Shown here one piece after another: positions 23,549 to 35,970 of a stretch of DNA of 64,000 nucleotides. Source of the DNA: Thamnaconus septentrionalis (lineage: Eukaryota; Chordata; Actinopteri; Tetraodontiformes; Monacanthidae); NCBI GenBank assembly GCA_009823395.1, contig CM020510.1:6952273-7016272 (forward strand), given 5' to 3'. The position numbers and the translations under genes were made by a program. Every line of letters begins with the position of its first letter. The first letter of the stretch is position 1. The notes beneath the pieces were generated by a model. It ran no database searches. It saw nothing but the letters and a program-made list of their open reading frames with translations, and was not told the origin of the DNA.

Positions 23549-23612
23549 ATGTGTGTGTGTGTGTGTGTGAGATAGAGCGAGAGTGAAAGAGAGAGGGAGA
23601 GAGAGAGAGAGA
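23549..23612. repeat. compound (GT)n-(GA)n microsatellite
   Basis: A GT run to 23569 is followed by imperfect GAGA/GAAA/GGGA units. Confidence 0.9.
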
Positions 23613-23639
23613 TGGTGCCAAGTCTGATTGGGATTCTGG

Positions 23640-23830
23640 TCACTGGTCGGTGAAAAGCTGAGTCACCATGGCGACCTGGAACCGAAGGAAGGAGAGAAGA
23701 AGGGCAGGACGAAGACGAAGACGAGCTGGTGGGGACGAGTTGAGAGGAGAGAAAAAAATAAATAAACGAGGAAGGGCAAAGGAAAAAAAGAGCAAATAAA
23801 GGCAGCGTGCGAGACGGGAGTGCAGAGCAA
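23640..23830 (+). repeat. purine-biased tract
   Basis: A/G-rich sequence with GAAGA, GGACGA and AAATAAATAAA motifs. A 145-codon minus-strand frame across it is Ser/Leu/Phe-rich and judged an artefact. GTCACCATGGCGACC at 23663-23677 has partial similarity to an RFX X-box. Confidence 0.5.
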
Positions 23831-23884
23831 TGAAATATGACTCCCCTGCTGATTGGCCCATCGTCTCCCTTTCAGCTGTTCTGC

Positions 23885-23886
23885 AA

Positions 23887-23924
<38 letters not shown>

Positions 23925-23933
23925 AAGAGAGCG
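23885..23933 (+). repeat. (GAAA)n/(GA)n microsatellite
   Basis: About eight AAAG units followed by GAGAGAAAGAGAG. Confidence 0.95.
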
Positions 23934-26038
23934 AGAACTCATCTGCAGTTTTCTCTCGCTCCTCCACCTACGTCTTAAAAGGTGAACGCTACATTTTTTT
24001 GACTCGTGACCGTGTCCGTAAAGGGACAGAGTGCCAAAGTGTAAAAAGCAGAAAAAAATGCTTGAAAATTCATCCATTGGAAGCCTGTAGAAGGTTCAGG
24101 GAGTCAACATAGAGAAATAACTGGAGGGCAACACGTCTGAAAAACTGATAATGTGGTGTATAATCCATGTGTCCTTCCCTCTGTCCCTGACTTCGAATGA
24201 TTTTGCTGAAGAAAGTGCAGTATCTGTCTGGTCTGAAGTCAAATTGGACATATAGATGATTCAGGACACATCACATCAGGAGCTTGGGTGATCCCCCCCC
24301 CCTCTGTTTAACAGAGTTGTTGCATGTTGTGAGAGAATGCCACTAGAGCCTATGTCAAAGAGCGCCGGGGAGACTAAATGGGTAAAATCACAATTTAACC
24401 TCAAGTAAACCATGTCTCACAATGTTCTCCTCCTCAGTGCTTTGGCGTCACATTTTGTGAGGTGAATACAACTTTTAAAAGAACTTCTGAGCTGCTCTAA
24501 AAACCTCCTTCTTTCTTGCAGAATTTTGGGAAACATTTTCAGCACGACAAACATTCCTTCACAACACCCAGCAGACCCATATCCTGCTCCTGCACTACCT
24601 GTCAGAACTGATGCATGTAGCTTTAATAGGCGCTAACGTAACGACGGAGATTTCACAAACGCTCGCAGGCAATGTTGCACCTTGTAGGCGTAACATTTAA
24701 CACCTTTTCCAACAAACAAGATTCATTAGTTGTTTGTTCTTGTTTGTTGTTGTTTCCTGTAGCTGTTACACAAAACTTTTATGATTGTTCTCCCAACCTG
24801 GATTCTCATTGTTTCACATCAACTATATCAATCATTTCAACAGAAGGATTGTCAGCGAATAAATGAGTAATGAGCCCTTCCTGGCATCCGTCCCACTTAA
24901 TTTACGATCTTCAATGCCGCGAATCGACATGCCGATAAATGGAAGCCACAACCTCCCTGAAGGTAGTTTGTGTGACATTGGACTGGTCTCCCATGGCCAG
25001 GCATTTCAAAATGGCTGTTTAATTCCGAGTCATACTGTATGAGCAAATGGTTTGCATCCAAAAGCCAAAGTTCACAGGAGGCAGCTTTGTTTACCGGCAG
25101 CGGTGCTGGCGAGGCAGAAGCACGCTACCTTAATAATTACTAACCTCCTTGGTGGAGAAACAGTAACAGTTTGGCTTGAGATAATTGGTGGTAAACTTTT
25201 GACCTTTCACCGATCTGATTTGTTGCAAATCTGTCGTAAGCCAAAAGTGAACTTCAGTCAGACTCATTTTCTCCTTTTGAAGTAAACGAGCTTTGGGATT
25301 GTGGGAAAACACAAAGGGCCTCGGCTGAATGACTGACATTCAAAACTGTTTTAAGCGAAACCAAATGTGATGCCTTGTTTGAGACTTTTTGGCAACCATC
25401 AGCGATAAGAGCCCGACTGGGAACACAGTGCCAAATTTTAGACACAATAGCTGCTATTGTTTCCCAGCTAGAAAACAAAACAAAACAAAAAACCTCTCTG
25501 AGGTGAGACGGTAAGATTCAATTGAGGATTTAATTGTGTTTTTTGTGCTTGGGCCAAATTTTCGGCAATGAAATCCAAATTCTACATAGATTCTTTCCGT
25601 TGACTCTCCGCTCTTATCATGCTGCTTCGCCCTCACAGCTCAACCGGAATCACCCACAACCTTGTGGGATTCAGTGGGATTTGAACACTTCAGCAGTGCA
25701 AAGACGCTCTGATACTGGCGGTGCGGAGACAATGTTGTACGTATGTCACGGAGTTTCTTCACCTTTTCACCCAAACTGGCTGACACGGTGACCTGGAGAT
25801 TGCGGCTTCCATTGGAAATCAGTCTGCCGGGCACTGTTTTGGTTTCTCAATCCCACAACTGGATTCAGTAGAAACAGAGGAGTGGAAGTAGAAGTGGCAG
25901 CAAGTCCCGCGTGAAAAAAGTCACAAACACCCGAGTTTTGATGATGTGCACAGCTTCCAAACTAAGGCAGATTTTTAGGCACTCCTTAGGCAATCATGAC
26001 TGGGATGTTCACAACCTTTGACGATGATGACAGGAAAC
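23934..26038. other. noncoding interval
   Basis: No gene recognised. Includes a C10 run (24293-24302) next to the small hairpin CTCTGTT-T-AACAGAG, and tandem CAAAA units near 25474-25490. Open frames are short and featureless. Confidence 0.45.
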
Positions 26039-26106
26039 TAAGTCAGTCAGTCAGTAAGTCAGTCAGTCACAGTCTTGAAGAACTGCCATTGATAAAAATC
26101 AATGGC
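26039..26106. repeat. (AGTC)n tandem repeat plus 9-bp hairpin
   Basis: AGTC units occupy 26039-26069. They are followed by GCCATTGAT (26085-26093), AAAA, ATCAATGGC (26098-26106), a perfect 9-bp stem with a 4-nt loop. Confidence 0.85.
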
Positions 26107-27070
26107 TTGTTTAGTAACACCAACTTGAACATAATCCTGCTGAAGGGCGGCTGATTGGTCGGTCTTCCCTACCTGAAAATGACCTCTTGGCGTAGCAAAA
26201 CTATATTATGATGATATTTCTGCAGCGAATAAAGACCAAAAAGGACCAAGCTGTCTCTGACATGTCGGACTCTTCCGATGTATGATGAAGAGTGACGACT
26301 GTCTTGGGGGCACTTGAGGTAAACATACCATCAAAATATAAACACAAAGACACATTCCTACTATTTACTTTTTTCACAAAGAGGAAAAAACTGAACTGGA
26401 AAAAAAAGCAGGAATGTATTGCATGAATTAATCATGAGGTTGTAGTTTTCTTATACAGCTAAATATCATATAGACCATATGGCATATTAAAGGCACTCTG
26501 GAATCCCTTGCAGGTTCATCATCAACAGTTTTGTTTTGTTTTTAATTATTTGTCTTTCCTTTTCTCCACATGGTAGATTCCAGACACGGAGACGACAGGA
26601 TCCATGCGCCTCTTGAGCACCTCTGGGCGAAGAAGAAGACGCATCGCACAGCCGCAGCCATCGACATGCCAGTCACCGACAACAATTGATTTTCTTTTAA
26701 GGTTAAAAAGAGGCCGTAAAACCCCAAGTATCGACGTGACCTCCCTTCAAAAAAGACGAGTGAATGTGTTAATCTGCACGTGCTCGAGAGTCGAGAGGGA
26801 GAGAAAGAGTAGAAAGAGAGAGCGAAAAATAACAGGATGAACGAAATGAAGGTGTTGATTTTTTTTTCTTTTATAAAGCACTAAAATGAGGCTGCGAGAT
26901 CCAGATTGTACATATCGCAAAAAGAGGAGAGTTTCGATTGTTTGAGGAGAATGATGAGGGTTGATGGGGATCAATTGGTAAATTACATGCTGCACTGATT
27001 ATCAGTCTATAAAGTGGCTGCTATTACACCCAGCTCAGGAAGTGGAGAAGCCGCCATTTATGGCAGCTCA
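26107..27070. other. noncoding, nothing specific
   Basis: AT-moderate sequence with a purine tract at 26790-26830. No gene recognised. Confidence 0.45.
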
Positions 27071-27080
27071 GTGTGTGTGC

Positions 27081-27128
<48 letters not shown>

Positions 27129-27129
27129 G
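27071..27129. repeat. compound (GT)n-(GA)n microsatellite
   Basis: GTGTGTGTGCGTGTGT, then about 20 GA units with GGGA interruptions. Confidence 0.95.
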
Positions 27130-27232
27130 GCAGGGTGGGGGATCTGAGGCCTTGCACACAAGCATATCTATCTATAGGTGACTTGGGGAAAACAGTCACG
27201 CTGAAAACAACTTGCATGCACAGAAAAAAAAA

Positions 27233-27249
27233 ATATATATATATATATA
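27233..27249. repeat. short AT microsatellite
   Basis: ATAT run after an A9 tract. Confidence 0.85.
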
Positions 27250-28629
27250 AAACATGCAGGCAAACAAACCGCAGTGACAAATTGCTCCACTGTCAGCAAT
27301 ACCGGATGAGAGCGTAAGCGCAGCGTTTAGAATGCTGAAGTGCAATTCCTGGATTGGAAATAAGTTTTCTGCTGTCGTTGATTAACTTTTTTGTTTTGTT
27401 TTGTTTCACTTTTTATTCAACTTTATTCACAGGCTCGAGCGTCTCCTCCTCCGTCTTTGGGGGTGGTTAAAGCCTGAAATCAGATTTCAGAGTCAATTAC
27501 GGTTCGGGCTTCTCGCGCTCGCGCAAACGACACGAGTGATGGATGGCGATCACTACACCACACGTCGTGAGACTCCGTTGCGATGAATGCGTGGAAGGGC
27601 CGATTTCTGTTCCAGATTCAGTTCTGGTGGACAAGGCTTCTTATTTCGCTGCTTCGCAGAGCACCAAGTAGATGTGCTGCAGGGGAAGAAGTGTACAGAA
27701 AGAAAATAAAGCCTCCAGTTTATCTATTTAAAATGATAATGATGAAAACTCTCTTTGCAGCAGCGCTCCACCAACACCACCACAAACGCCACTTGAAGCA
27801 CTTTCAGCTGAAACGCTACAATGATTAGTCAACATGGAATTAATAATCATGAGTGTTTTTAATGAGTTCATTATTTTAACCAGTTAGTAATTAATTTAAC
27901 TGCATTCATTTTACGTTATATCTCAATAAAAACACTGTCATAGTCGCCAGTAATCATGTTTAATAATTGCAGCTTCAATTTGTTATTTTGAGTAACTGAT
28001 CTGTGAAGAATTTAAATCCCTTAAGGCGTAAAACACAGAAACACCACGCTCTCATGTTATTTTTTCTTCCTTGTCATAACATACATGAAAACTGCTCATA
28101 CCCTGATATTCACATTGGATTCAACACTGCAGGGAAAAGACTGAAAGATTTTCTCTTCCCGGTTCCGTCTTGTGCACGCCTGCCTCGCGCCAGCCACTGG
28201 CTGTCAGTCAGCGGCGCATTTTAAAGTTTGTTTTCGCATCCTACACAGCAAATCGCGAGCGAGCGGCGAGAAGACGGCGGCTTGATTCAAACTGCCGCCG
28301 GGTATTTCTTTTTTTTACTTTTTTTCTTTTTTTTTGCAGGCAGCGTTGTGCGCACAAGGCATTGATGGATCTTCACACGGTAGCAGCGGCAACAATGCGC
28401 GCAAATCCACTGCGATCGCCGACGACGCTGCCAAGAGTCTGTCCTCGAGATCTGACCCGGGGTAACAGGAGCTCGGCCCGACCGAGGCTTTTTCATTACG
28501 AGAACATCGACCATCGGCGGGCAGGTTGGTGTCAATACTCCTATAATTAACTTGTGAACAAGCGCTGATATGGACAGGAAGTCGTATCAGAAAGGCGAAG
28601 GACGTGACTTTTAATCGTGTTTTCATTTC
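27250..28629. other. noncoding interval
   Basis: T tract followed by an acceptor-like TTTTTGCAG at 28331-28339. The next approximately 120 nt are open in one plus frame (Ala/Arg-rich), but no strong donor follows, only GGGGTAACAG near 28460. AT-rich sequence around 27830-27990 has many TAAT cores. No gene is supported. Confidence 0.4.
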
Positions 28630-28870
28630 CCTTTATGGCTGAAGGAAATTAACCTGCCAAAAAGACTTTAAATATGAATGCCGTTGCTGCTGCTGCTGAT
28701 GACGATGATGAGAAATGCAGAGCTGATTAGCTCAGCTCATGAAACATTATTAGTGCTTTAATAAATAATGAAAAAACATGGAATTACTTTGGCAGTCTAG
28801 ACCCGAGGCCAGTAATTATACCGTCTAATTAATTTCATGTCTGATAAAAAAATAAAAAAATAAATGATCA
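28630..28870. promoter_or_regulatory. candidate conserved noncoding element, strong
   Basis: Complex, repeat-poor block with CTTTAAATATGAATGCCG, GCTGATTAGCTCAGC (28722-28736), ATTATTAGTGCTTTAATAAA and GTCTAATTAATTTC. It contains one copy of the recurring nonamer CTGATTAGC. GCT/GAT triplets at 28685-28711 are the only low-complexity part. Enhancer function is inference. Confidence 0.4.
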
Positions 28871-29104
28871 GGATTAAAAGAGGTGTCCTGCCAGTTAAAG
28901 TGGGACTTGTATCCTCCTCAATTTATCTGTCTGATGTTGTGCACCGTCTTTCTCTGCACACTGCTCGACGGCAGCTGCCCAAAAAAAAACCTCTAAATCT
29001 CTCACCAAACTGAAGTAATCATCACCTGGCGAACATGGATAAGTGCCTCGCCTCCACTTCAACTCTGCTGGGTCCCTCTGCATCACACCTGAAGCAAAGA
29101 TTTA

Positions 29105-29125
29105 GAGCTAATCATGGCACATGCG

Positions 29126-29172
<47 letters not shown>

Positions 29173-29275
29173 AAATGTAAGATAAGGCTAATTAATGACC
29201 CGCATCTGCAATCGCATTTGCCTGTAATAATAACAAAAACGAATGCTACTTAATGAGCCTGAATAAAGGAATTGA
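29105..29275. promoter_or_regulatory. candidate conserved noncoding element split by (CA)n
   Basis: Left part GAGCTAATCATGGCAC; right part GATAAGGCTAATTAATGACC, CTGTAATAATAAC and CTTAATGAGCCTG. High density of homeodomain-type cores on both sides of the (CA)20. Confidence 0.35.
29129..29169. repeat. (CA)20 microsatellite
   Basis: Perfect dinucleotide repeat of 41 nt, embedded in enhancer-like sequence. Confidence 0.95.
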
Positions 29276-29799
29276 AGAAACTAGAAGAAAGAAGCTGCTC
29301 GTACAGATTATCTTAAAATGATAGCAAATTATCAAAGCTTCAAAAGATAATGGTCCAAAGAACTAAATAAAATGTATATATATATATATATATATATATG
29401 TATGAAAAAGAGAACGAGTTGGAATCTTAGTCACAAAGTTATGGGTTGAAATAAAATCCCATTATTTTGTGAACGTAAAGACACATTTAAATGCGACTGA
29501 GCTCAGAGAAGAAGTTTGAAACTCTGCTTTTTCTTTCAGCACAGTGGGATTGTACAGGAGGCAGGGGATCCGGAGCGGCTGGAACTTTTTCAATTAGAGA
29601 GAATCGTTAGTTTCGCTCTGTCTTTTGTCAGTCCCCACATGAATTAGGTTTTGAACTAAAACGGAGACAAATTGAGGGTTAAGAGGTTTTCTAATGTGTA
29701 CTTAAGTTGTTTTAACTGTAACAAAAAAACAAAGATTTGCCCAATTTTCCACGGGGGGAATTCAAAAGGCAGAGAATAAGAGATATAGTTTGAAAGTGA
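29276..29799. other. noncoding with short (TA)n
   Basis: Contains a pure TA run at 29375-29399. Otherwise AT-rich sequence in which I recognise nothing. Confidence 0.5.
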
Positions 29800-29920
29800 C
29801 AAGAATTTCTCGAGGTAATTTAAAACCCTCGGGGGCCAGTATCAGAGGGAAGCTGCCGCCGAGACTCTTAATCACAAACTTCACTCATCTTCAATAATGC
29901 ACTTTATGTGTGAGGATATT
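29800..29920. promoter_or_regulatory. candidate conserved noncoding element
   Basis: GAGGTAATTTAAAACCC, GACTCTTAATCAC and CAATAATGCACTTTATGTG occur in a repeat-free block. Confidence 0.3.
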
Positions 29921-30139
29921 ATTCCTCAAAGCAGCCGACACTCGCCAGCGCGACGGTGCCCGTCAGCCCGACTTTCGCCGCAATAAAAATGTAAATCCTC
30001 AACTGAAGTGCGAGGGGAATTTTAGAAAGCTCTGCGTTCCTGGCTGCTGTCAGGTGGCAGTGGCTGAGCAGGACTCACTCCAAACCAAAGAGCCGCTCGT
30101 CATCGAAAGATTCCAATTCTTCTGGAGGACAGACCAGTG

Positions 30140-30205
30140 AAGGCCCAGATTGTCAGCAGTAGATGTTAAGTTAATTTGCATTCCATTAACATCTCTATTT
30201 ACAGA
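30140..30205. promoter_or_regulatory. candidate regulatory block with octamer and inverted ATTAAC motifs
   Basis: GATGTTAAG, TTAATTTGCATTCC (octamer-type ATTTGCAT at 30174-30181) and CCATTAACATC lie within about 40 nt. GATGTTAA and TTAACATC form an inverted pair around the octamer. Confidence 0.35.
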
Positions 30206-30829
30206 GGTTTTTTGTTTTGTTTTTTATTTCTGTCAAATATGCATCGCACACAGGGATTAGACAGCAACCCTCAAACACACAAACTGGACAACGTTGAAGC
30301 CGTGGCGTGCATTCATGCATGCATGCATTTCAAGAGTATTACAGCCCTTAGATGGACTTGTCTCGTCTTGTTAAGTCTCCTGGTGAAGCAACTTAACGTG
30401 ATTAATCCCGTTGTCGCCGACCTTTGTCACGGTCGCAGGTTTTGTCTGTTGTGAGGACGGCCATTTGCTACAAGCCCACCAGAAGGAAAAGAGAGCCAAC
30501 TCGTGGCTAAATAAATGAAAGGAAGTCGCGCAAATACGAGACCGCAGGACCCAAGTGCTCAACATGGGCTGTTTGTGTTTTCACCAGGGCTCCTGAAACC
30601 AGTGGAGATTGTCGGCAGGCACTTAAGGTTGTCGGAAATTTCAGGTTTAAGTAGAGCAGGAGTAAGTTGTCCACTGCTGGGAGTCCTGATGTGCAACAGT
30701 GTTTTAAAACGCTTTTAAATCGCTGTAGGGGGTGTGTTTGCTAAAAATTTACTTCTGCATCAGTGGAATCAAAGGTTGCATATTGTGTGAAATTCATTTC
30801 AAGAATAATTGAATTTTTAGAAAAAATAA
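30206..30829. other. noncoding, nothing specific
   Basis: A short ATGC tandem palindrome lies at 30313-30330. No gene recognised. Confidence 0.45.
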
Positions 30830-30930
30830 TCTCCAACGGACTAGACCACGAAGACCAATAGTAGTTTTGTCTCCTTCCAAACACACGGAAGGTCCAACTA
30901 AGCATCGGACTCAGCAGGGGACTGCAAACA
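30830..30930 (+). mobile_element. dispersed repeat, copy C (partial)
   Basis: CTCCTTCCAAACACACGG-AAGGTCCAACTAAGC at 30871-30904 matches 56074-56107 (CCTTTTCCAAACACACGA-AAGGTCCAACTTAGC) with few differences. The similarity extends weakly upstream. It appears to be a third, partial copy of the repeat also present at 53660-53905 and 55880-56150. The family is unknown. Confidence 0.5.
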
Positions 30931-31720
30931 GAAGGGTAATTAGGCCATTTATGCTGGAGCTTTCAAAAGAAAAATAGCCCTGATGGTCTTCTGGCTGCCT
31001 CTTGGCATCTTCATTGGCTGAAGCCGGGAAGTCTGGAAACAAACTCCCAAACACCAGTGTGCCAACTGAAATTGTGACCTATTTATTTTTTTGCATAATC
31101 TGTTGGCTCATTGCTCGTTATCCTTGTGGGGTGGGGGGCGGACGGGGGAGGCCGATTGAAGTCATGATTTGTAAAAGGGGAAAAAAAAAAACAATCATTG
31201 CCCTCACTGTGCTGCCGAAATTACCTCGCAAGGTGCAAAAGCCAACAGCGGCAACCGCTGATTAATCTGGAGTGATTTGAGTGGCGGCAGATTTCCGCAG
31301 GATTATCGTAGCGCGGCGTGGAGACCGAACACTAAACTTTTATTGTAACAGCTGCCAGCTCGCTGCGTTTGGCAGCAAACTCCAAACAGCTGTGGACGAG
31401 GACCTCCGCAGCTGCCGCACACGTACTTGGATACTACAGAGCGGCGACGGCCAGCCAGCCGAGGCCGGACGACTGACTGCTTGTGAATGTTTGGGCCAGT
31501 GAACGATGGCTTCTTTTCCTTATTAACCACAAGCAAAAGAGTCTGTCCACATGGGGCAGTATCGAGCTCGTCTTTAGCTGGGTCTCGGCAGGTCGTGACC
31601 GTTTCCAAGTTGCACCATAACACGGTTCTGCTCGGAATTAATGTTACAGTCACGCTGCAGCTGGTTTGTGAGGTTATAAAATCAAGCAGGATGTCAGTAA
31701 ACATGGATTAACATCGGCCT
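30931..31720. other. noncoding, nothing recognised
   Basis: Overlapping open frames on both strands near 31280-31711 have no recognisable features. Confidence 0.45.
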
Positions 31721-31758
31721 GTATTGACCCGCCCCCTCGCTGCAGGGCGGGTCAATAC
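31721..31758. other. perfect 14-bp inverted repeat, 10-nt loop
   Basis: GTATTGACCCGCCC (31721-31734) and GGGCGGGTCAATAC (31745-31758) flank the loop CCTCGCTGCA. The stem is perfect. GGGCGG in the right arm is an Sp/KLF-type GC box, present once per strand. Confidence 0.9.
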
Positions 31759-32357
31759 CGCAAGCAGTAAAACTGCAACTTATCTTCTGAAAGTTAAAAG
31801 CTGACGTGACCACTACAACATTTAATGATAAATGTCGTTATTCTTTTTTATTTCGTTGACTATGTGCTTTCTGACCAGTAGGTGCTAGAAAATCATACAA
31901 ACTGGACCTTTGAAAGCTCTTGTATGTTCCCCAGATTCTAACTGGCTTGGCACAGTTTCCAGTTCATGTGTAGATTATACAGTTTTTTACAGACGTTTGG
32001 GGCGACTGGAGTTTTATTTCCACCAGTTCCAACATCTCATACCAATGATTATTCCATTGAAATTATTTAAATGCTCTCATTTGTGCTGGACAGAGTGGAT
32101 GATTCACCCGTAACCGATCAGGCTCTCAGGCTGTTTCCACGTTGACAAAGAGTCTCTGTTCAGGTTGCATCTTAGATTTTGTTTTGCAATCCACGAGTCG
32201 CATTTAATTAAGAATTTAAAGTGAGAGATGTTGAAGAATGGACGGTGAGCCGGCGGCATTTTATTATCGAGATCCACCTCACAGTGAGTGATAAAGGTTG
32301 ATACCTCTGGCTGATGTGAGGGCAATAAATAACATATGAGCCCGTAACAGCGAGCGT
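31759..32357. other. noncoding, nothing recognised
   Basis: AT-moderate sequence. GACCAGTAGGTGCTAG near 31876-31891 faintly resembles a CTCF core. No gene seen. Confidence 0.45.
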
Positions 32358-32383
32358 AAAAAAAAAAAAAAAAAAAAAAAAAA
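32358..32383 (+). repeat. poly(A) tract, 26 nt
   Basis: Uninterrupted A homopolymer. Confidence 0.85.
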
Positions 32384-33499
32384 TCAAAACAATTTATTTT
32401 TAGTACATCTCAGCGTATTGGCTGAGTTTCTACCGGGAGCCGGAAGCTTCACGTCAGCATGTGCTTGCCGTCGGTGGGGCTCCGCCCCCAGGCGCTCTGC
32501 GTGTTTGTTTGGCCCTTTTCCGTTTGGGTTGCTGCCTCATGCCTTGAACACATGCACGTACACACACACACACGCACACACACAGAGACATAGCCCTTTG
32601 CTGTTGTCACTCAAACCATCATCAAATATGCATCAGAAGCCTCACAGGCGCCTGTGACAGGGGAAAAAAGAAAAATAGAGTGTGTCTTTGTGTGTGTGTG
32701 TGTGCGCCCACATTTTTGGCTGTAAGCGCACACCGGCATGTTCCAGGGTAAAAGACAGAATATATAGGTACATGTATGCAGCGGGTGCCTCCCACTCTAG
32801 CCTCACATCCTCAAAGGAACTCTAACCTGGATTTCTTGTTTCTTTGTCGGAGCTTCCTGTGCCTCTGTCTTAGAGCTTCTTTTTGCTCACTGCGTTCACC
32901 TGGTCTGGCCAGGTGCCACTGTAAAGTGAAGCTCTGAACTCTGCTAGTGCTCGCAGATTTAATGGAATGCAGTAGGAACAAAGGTGACAAGGAAAATAAA
33001 TTGTCGCCCCGGCAACACTAATTCTCTGACATTTCAAAATAAGGCTGAAAGAAAAATGGTGATGACCTAATCAGTGCCCAGCTGTTCCTATTAGAGTCTC
33101 CATTCTTGATACACTGAGCCTTTTTTTGGAAGAAAAGTTGTTTTTTTTTGTCTCGTTATGAACACAGGAGGAAGTGTTTGACCGCTGGCTGTTGAAAATG
33201 TAATAATTGAGATTTTAACCTCTCTGAACATATTTAGTACATTGGTTGGGCAATTAGGGAGAGTTGCGCCTTTGAGAGTTAGTTAATAATGCAATGTCTG
33301 ATGTTTAACTAAAGTCTGATATTAAAGCAAAAAAAGCAGGAACAAGATCATTTCCCCCCGCAAATCACTGAGCGCTTGATGCAGTGACAGTCAACAGTGG
33401 GGCGGCCGAGTCCACTTGCTGAGCTCTACCACAGTTTGGAAATACGGAGGTCTGGTGGAACGAGCTAAAAAGATTGAAGGGCCAGTAGTCATCAGACCA
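32384..33499. other. noncoding with short CA and GT tracts
   Basis: CA tract at about 32560-32584 and GT tract at 32681-32705; otherwise nothing recognised. Confidence 0.45.
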
Positions 33500-33750
33500 G
33501 CCACAAGTTCTGCAGAATACGCCGGCAGCCGCTGGCCTTTATGAAGCTACCAGCGAGGACCTTCGGAGCACCATTATCTGCAGCAGATTGCCCTCTCAAG
33601 TCAAATCATTTCTCCGGACTGTCTCGCAGACTATTAGGCTCACGGTGCGTCGAGTGGACCGTTTTCTGCCCGGCAGGCTCGGCGCTGTAAGCCGTTAATA
33701 AACAGTCATTTTGTGAACTGCTGAGCGAGCTGCGTCAGAGCTCCCGCGCT
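33500..33750. promoter_or_regulatory. candidate conserved noncoding element
   Basis: Repeat-free, compositionally balanced block with CCGTTAATAAACAGTCATTTTG and many unique words. Enhancer-like texture only. Confidence 0.25.
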
Positions 33751-35937
33751 CCCTCTAAAGTAGTCCCAAAAAATTGTTCGCATGGTTTGTGGTTACTGCA
33801 TGGAATGGGGGAAAAAAAAGCCAATCTTGACAGTGTTCAGGTTCTCGTCTTATTTTGGATAAAATTCTGTGTTGAACGAGCAGAAATCTTCTGAATTTTC
33901 CTTTGGGTTTGAGATAATGTTGTGCAAAACTTGCAGCAAAAACCTTTTATATTCCTGTTTGGTCACTGGAGGATCAGTGCTACTACACTGGAGATCAATG
34001 AGTCATTGAATTGGGCCAGATTGGTAGCACAAGACATAAACTACAAGATATCTAGGCAAAATCCTGCATGCAGCTAATTTAACAGTAAAAATGATGAACA
34101 CTTGAAGAAACAAATCAGGACGAAAAAGTGTACAAAAAAAAAAGTATAAATTTGCTTTTTTTGCTTATTTACTTATTTGCTAATTAACGTCTGTATAAAC
34201 AGTATAAAATAAAATTATTTGTTTCTGTTATTTTAATTCATGGCATTTAAATGTAAAGCTATACATTTTGAAGAAAAAAAACAAGCAAAACTTCCAAAGA
34301 AGAGGCTTTAGATACTGTAAGCACAGGGGCAGAAGGACTCGGCTGCACCTGGTGCAGCCCTTAACAGTGGACGGACTTCAGTGAATGCTTTTATTTCAAG
34401 ATCTTTGCCTCTAAAAGATTCCAAAAAGCCATCAGCAAACTATTCAGTCTGCTGAACAAATGTCTTGTCTATACCCAAGGCCACCTTTTCAGATAGCTGA
34501 AGACATTTCAGTGCGCTATAGTTTGTATTCAACCTGTAAGAAAAAAAATAAAAAGAAATGCCTCTGTTCCTTTCCATTGAGTGCTCTTGAAGGATCTTAA
34601 ATATCTTCGAGGGGAACAGCAGTTTATGACAGCATTTGTTATTGATACATTCTTTACATTTTATATCTTCATTCATTTGAAGTCTATTTATTGCATAGCT
34701 ATAATGGTCTGGAACAGAACAGTGTCCTGTATTCTTTGGATGTGGCAGAAATCCCACATAAGGCAATTCGGAAAAAAGAAGGTAACACCTCGAAAGGTGA
34801 TTGGGTGAATCATCTGTCATCATCAGATCTTATTTTCATTGCAGGACTTTGGCAGCGGCTCATTTTCCTGCCCTGCAGAAAAAAAACACCCAGCGTTTCC
34901 AACCAAAACCTCTCCAGAGCCTCTGTAAAGAGAAGCAAAGCCATCGCAGTTGAATTTGGTTTTAAAAAAAAAAATGTGTCACAGCTGGAAGCCTTTCCAG
35001 AAAACCCATCTGAGCTCCGCTGGCTCCTGCCGCGACGATTGCACACTGGCACTCTGCGAGTCTCTGCACGTTGACATTTGGAGAGGAGCGCCGCATGAAA
35101 ACCACCCGTTCAATTAACTGCGACCCGCTTCAAAACTTGTTCCAGTTGCACTTAAACAACCGGCACAAAACAAACACAACTCATTTACAGAGCAGTTAGA
35201 AACGCTCTAATGCAAGTTTTCTTGTTTGAGGCAAAAGCAACAACAAGAGAAACTCCAGAAACAAAAAACAGACACACGGGCGGAACAACTTTAGCTCTTT
35301 GACATAACGTTCCTTTTGGCACTTTTTAGGATTTTTGTTTGAGTTTTGTTTTTTTTGTCCTTGCTCTTCTCTCAGTTGATTTGCAACCCCTCGAGGACTG
35401 AACTGAATGTGAGCGCAGAGCCCTGCACTCACGGCTGCCGATAAATGGCAGCAAACACGGGGCTGATAGAGCGCTCGAGTAGCTGTGATTTAACAAGTCT
35501 GGCTTTGTTTACATCTCTTGCCGGGATAACAATCACTAAGACGCGCAAAGTACACAAAAATAGGGGGAGCGGCGGAAAAGAAAGAGATGGAGCGGATGAT
35601 AGCGGTTCGCAGTGGAGGCCACGGCGAGACAAATTACAAAGCGGTGTCAGCGGCACCGGTCATGGGAGAATGAAGAGGAAGCAAGCGGAGAGCGGTGTGA
35701 GGATTTGATAGAAAAGGAGCGGGGCAGCCATCCATCATGCGGCGGCGCCGACTCCGTCAGACACGAGCAATAGATGAGGAGTGATAGAGGAGAGAGCAGA
35801 CACTCCTCCCCAATCTATCTCCGCTCACTATCTGGGTTCACTTGTCAGGTCTGCTCCGTCAGCCCGGACCCAGACACTTGCTGAGGGTGAGCGAGGCGGC
35901 GCGGTCTGGATATTAGCGCACGCGTGTGTGTGCCTGC

Positions 35938-35939
<2 letters not shown>
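33751..35939. other. noncoding interval
   Basis: AT-rich to about 34700, then mixed; purine-biased at 35556-35705. GGCTGCACC-T-GGTGCAGCC (34341-34359) is a perfect 9-bp hairpin. The 127-codon frames near 34440-35074 are featureless. No gene recognised. Confidence 0.45.

Positions 35940-35968
<29 letters not shown>
35940..35968. repeat. (TG)14 microsatellite
   Basis: Perfect dinucleotide repeat directly before a long palindrome. Confidence 0.95.
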
Positions 35969-35969
<1 letters not shown>

Positions 35970-35970
35970 A

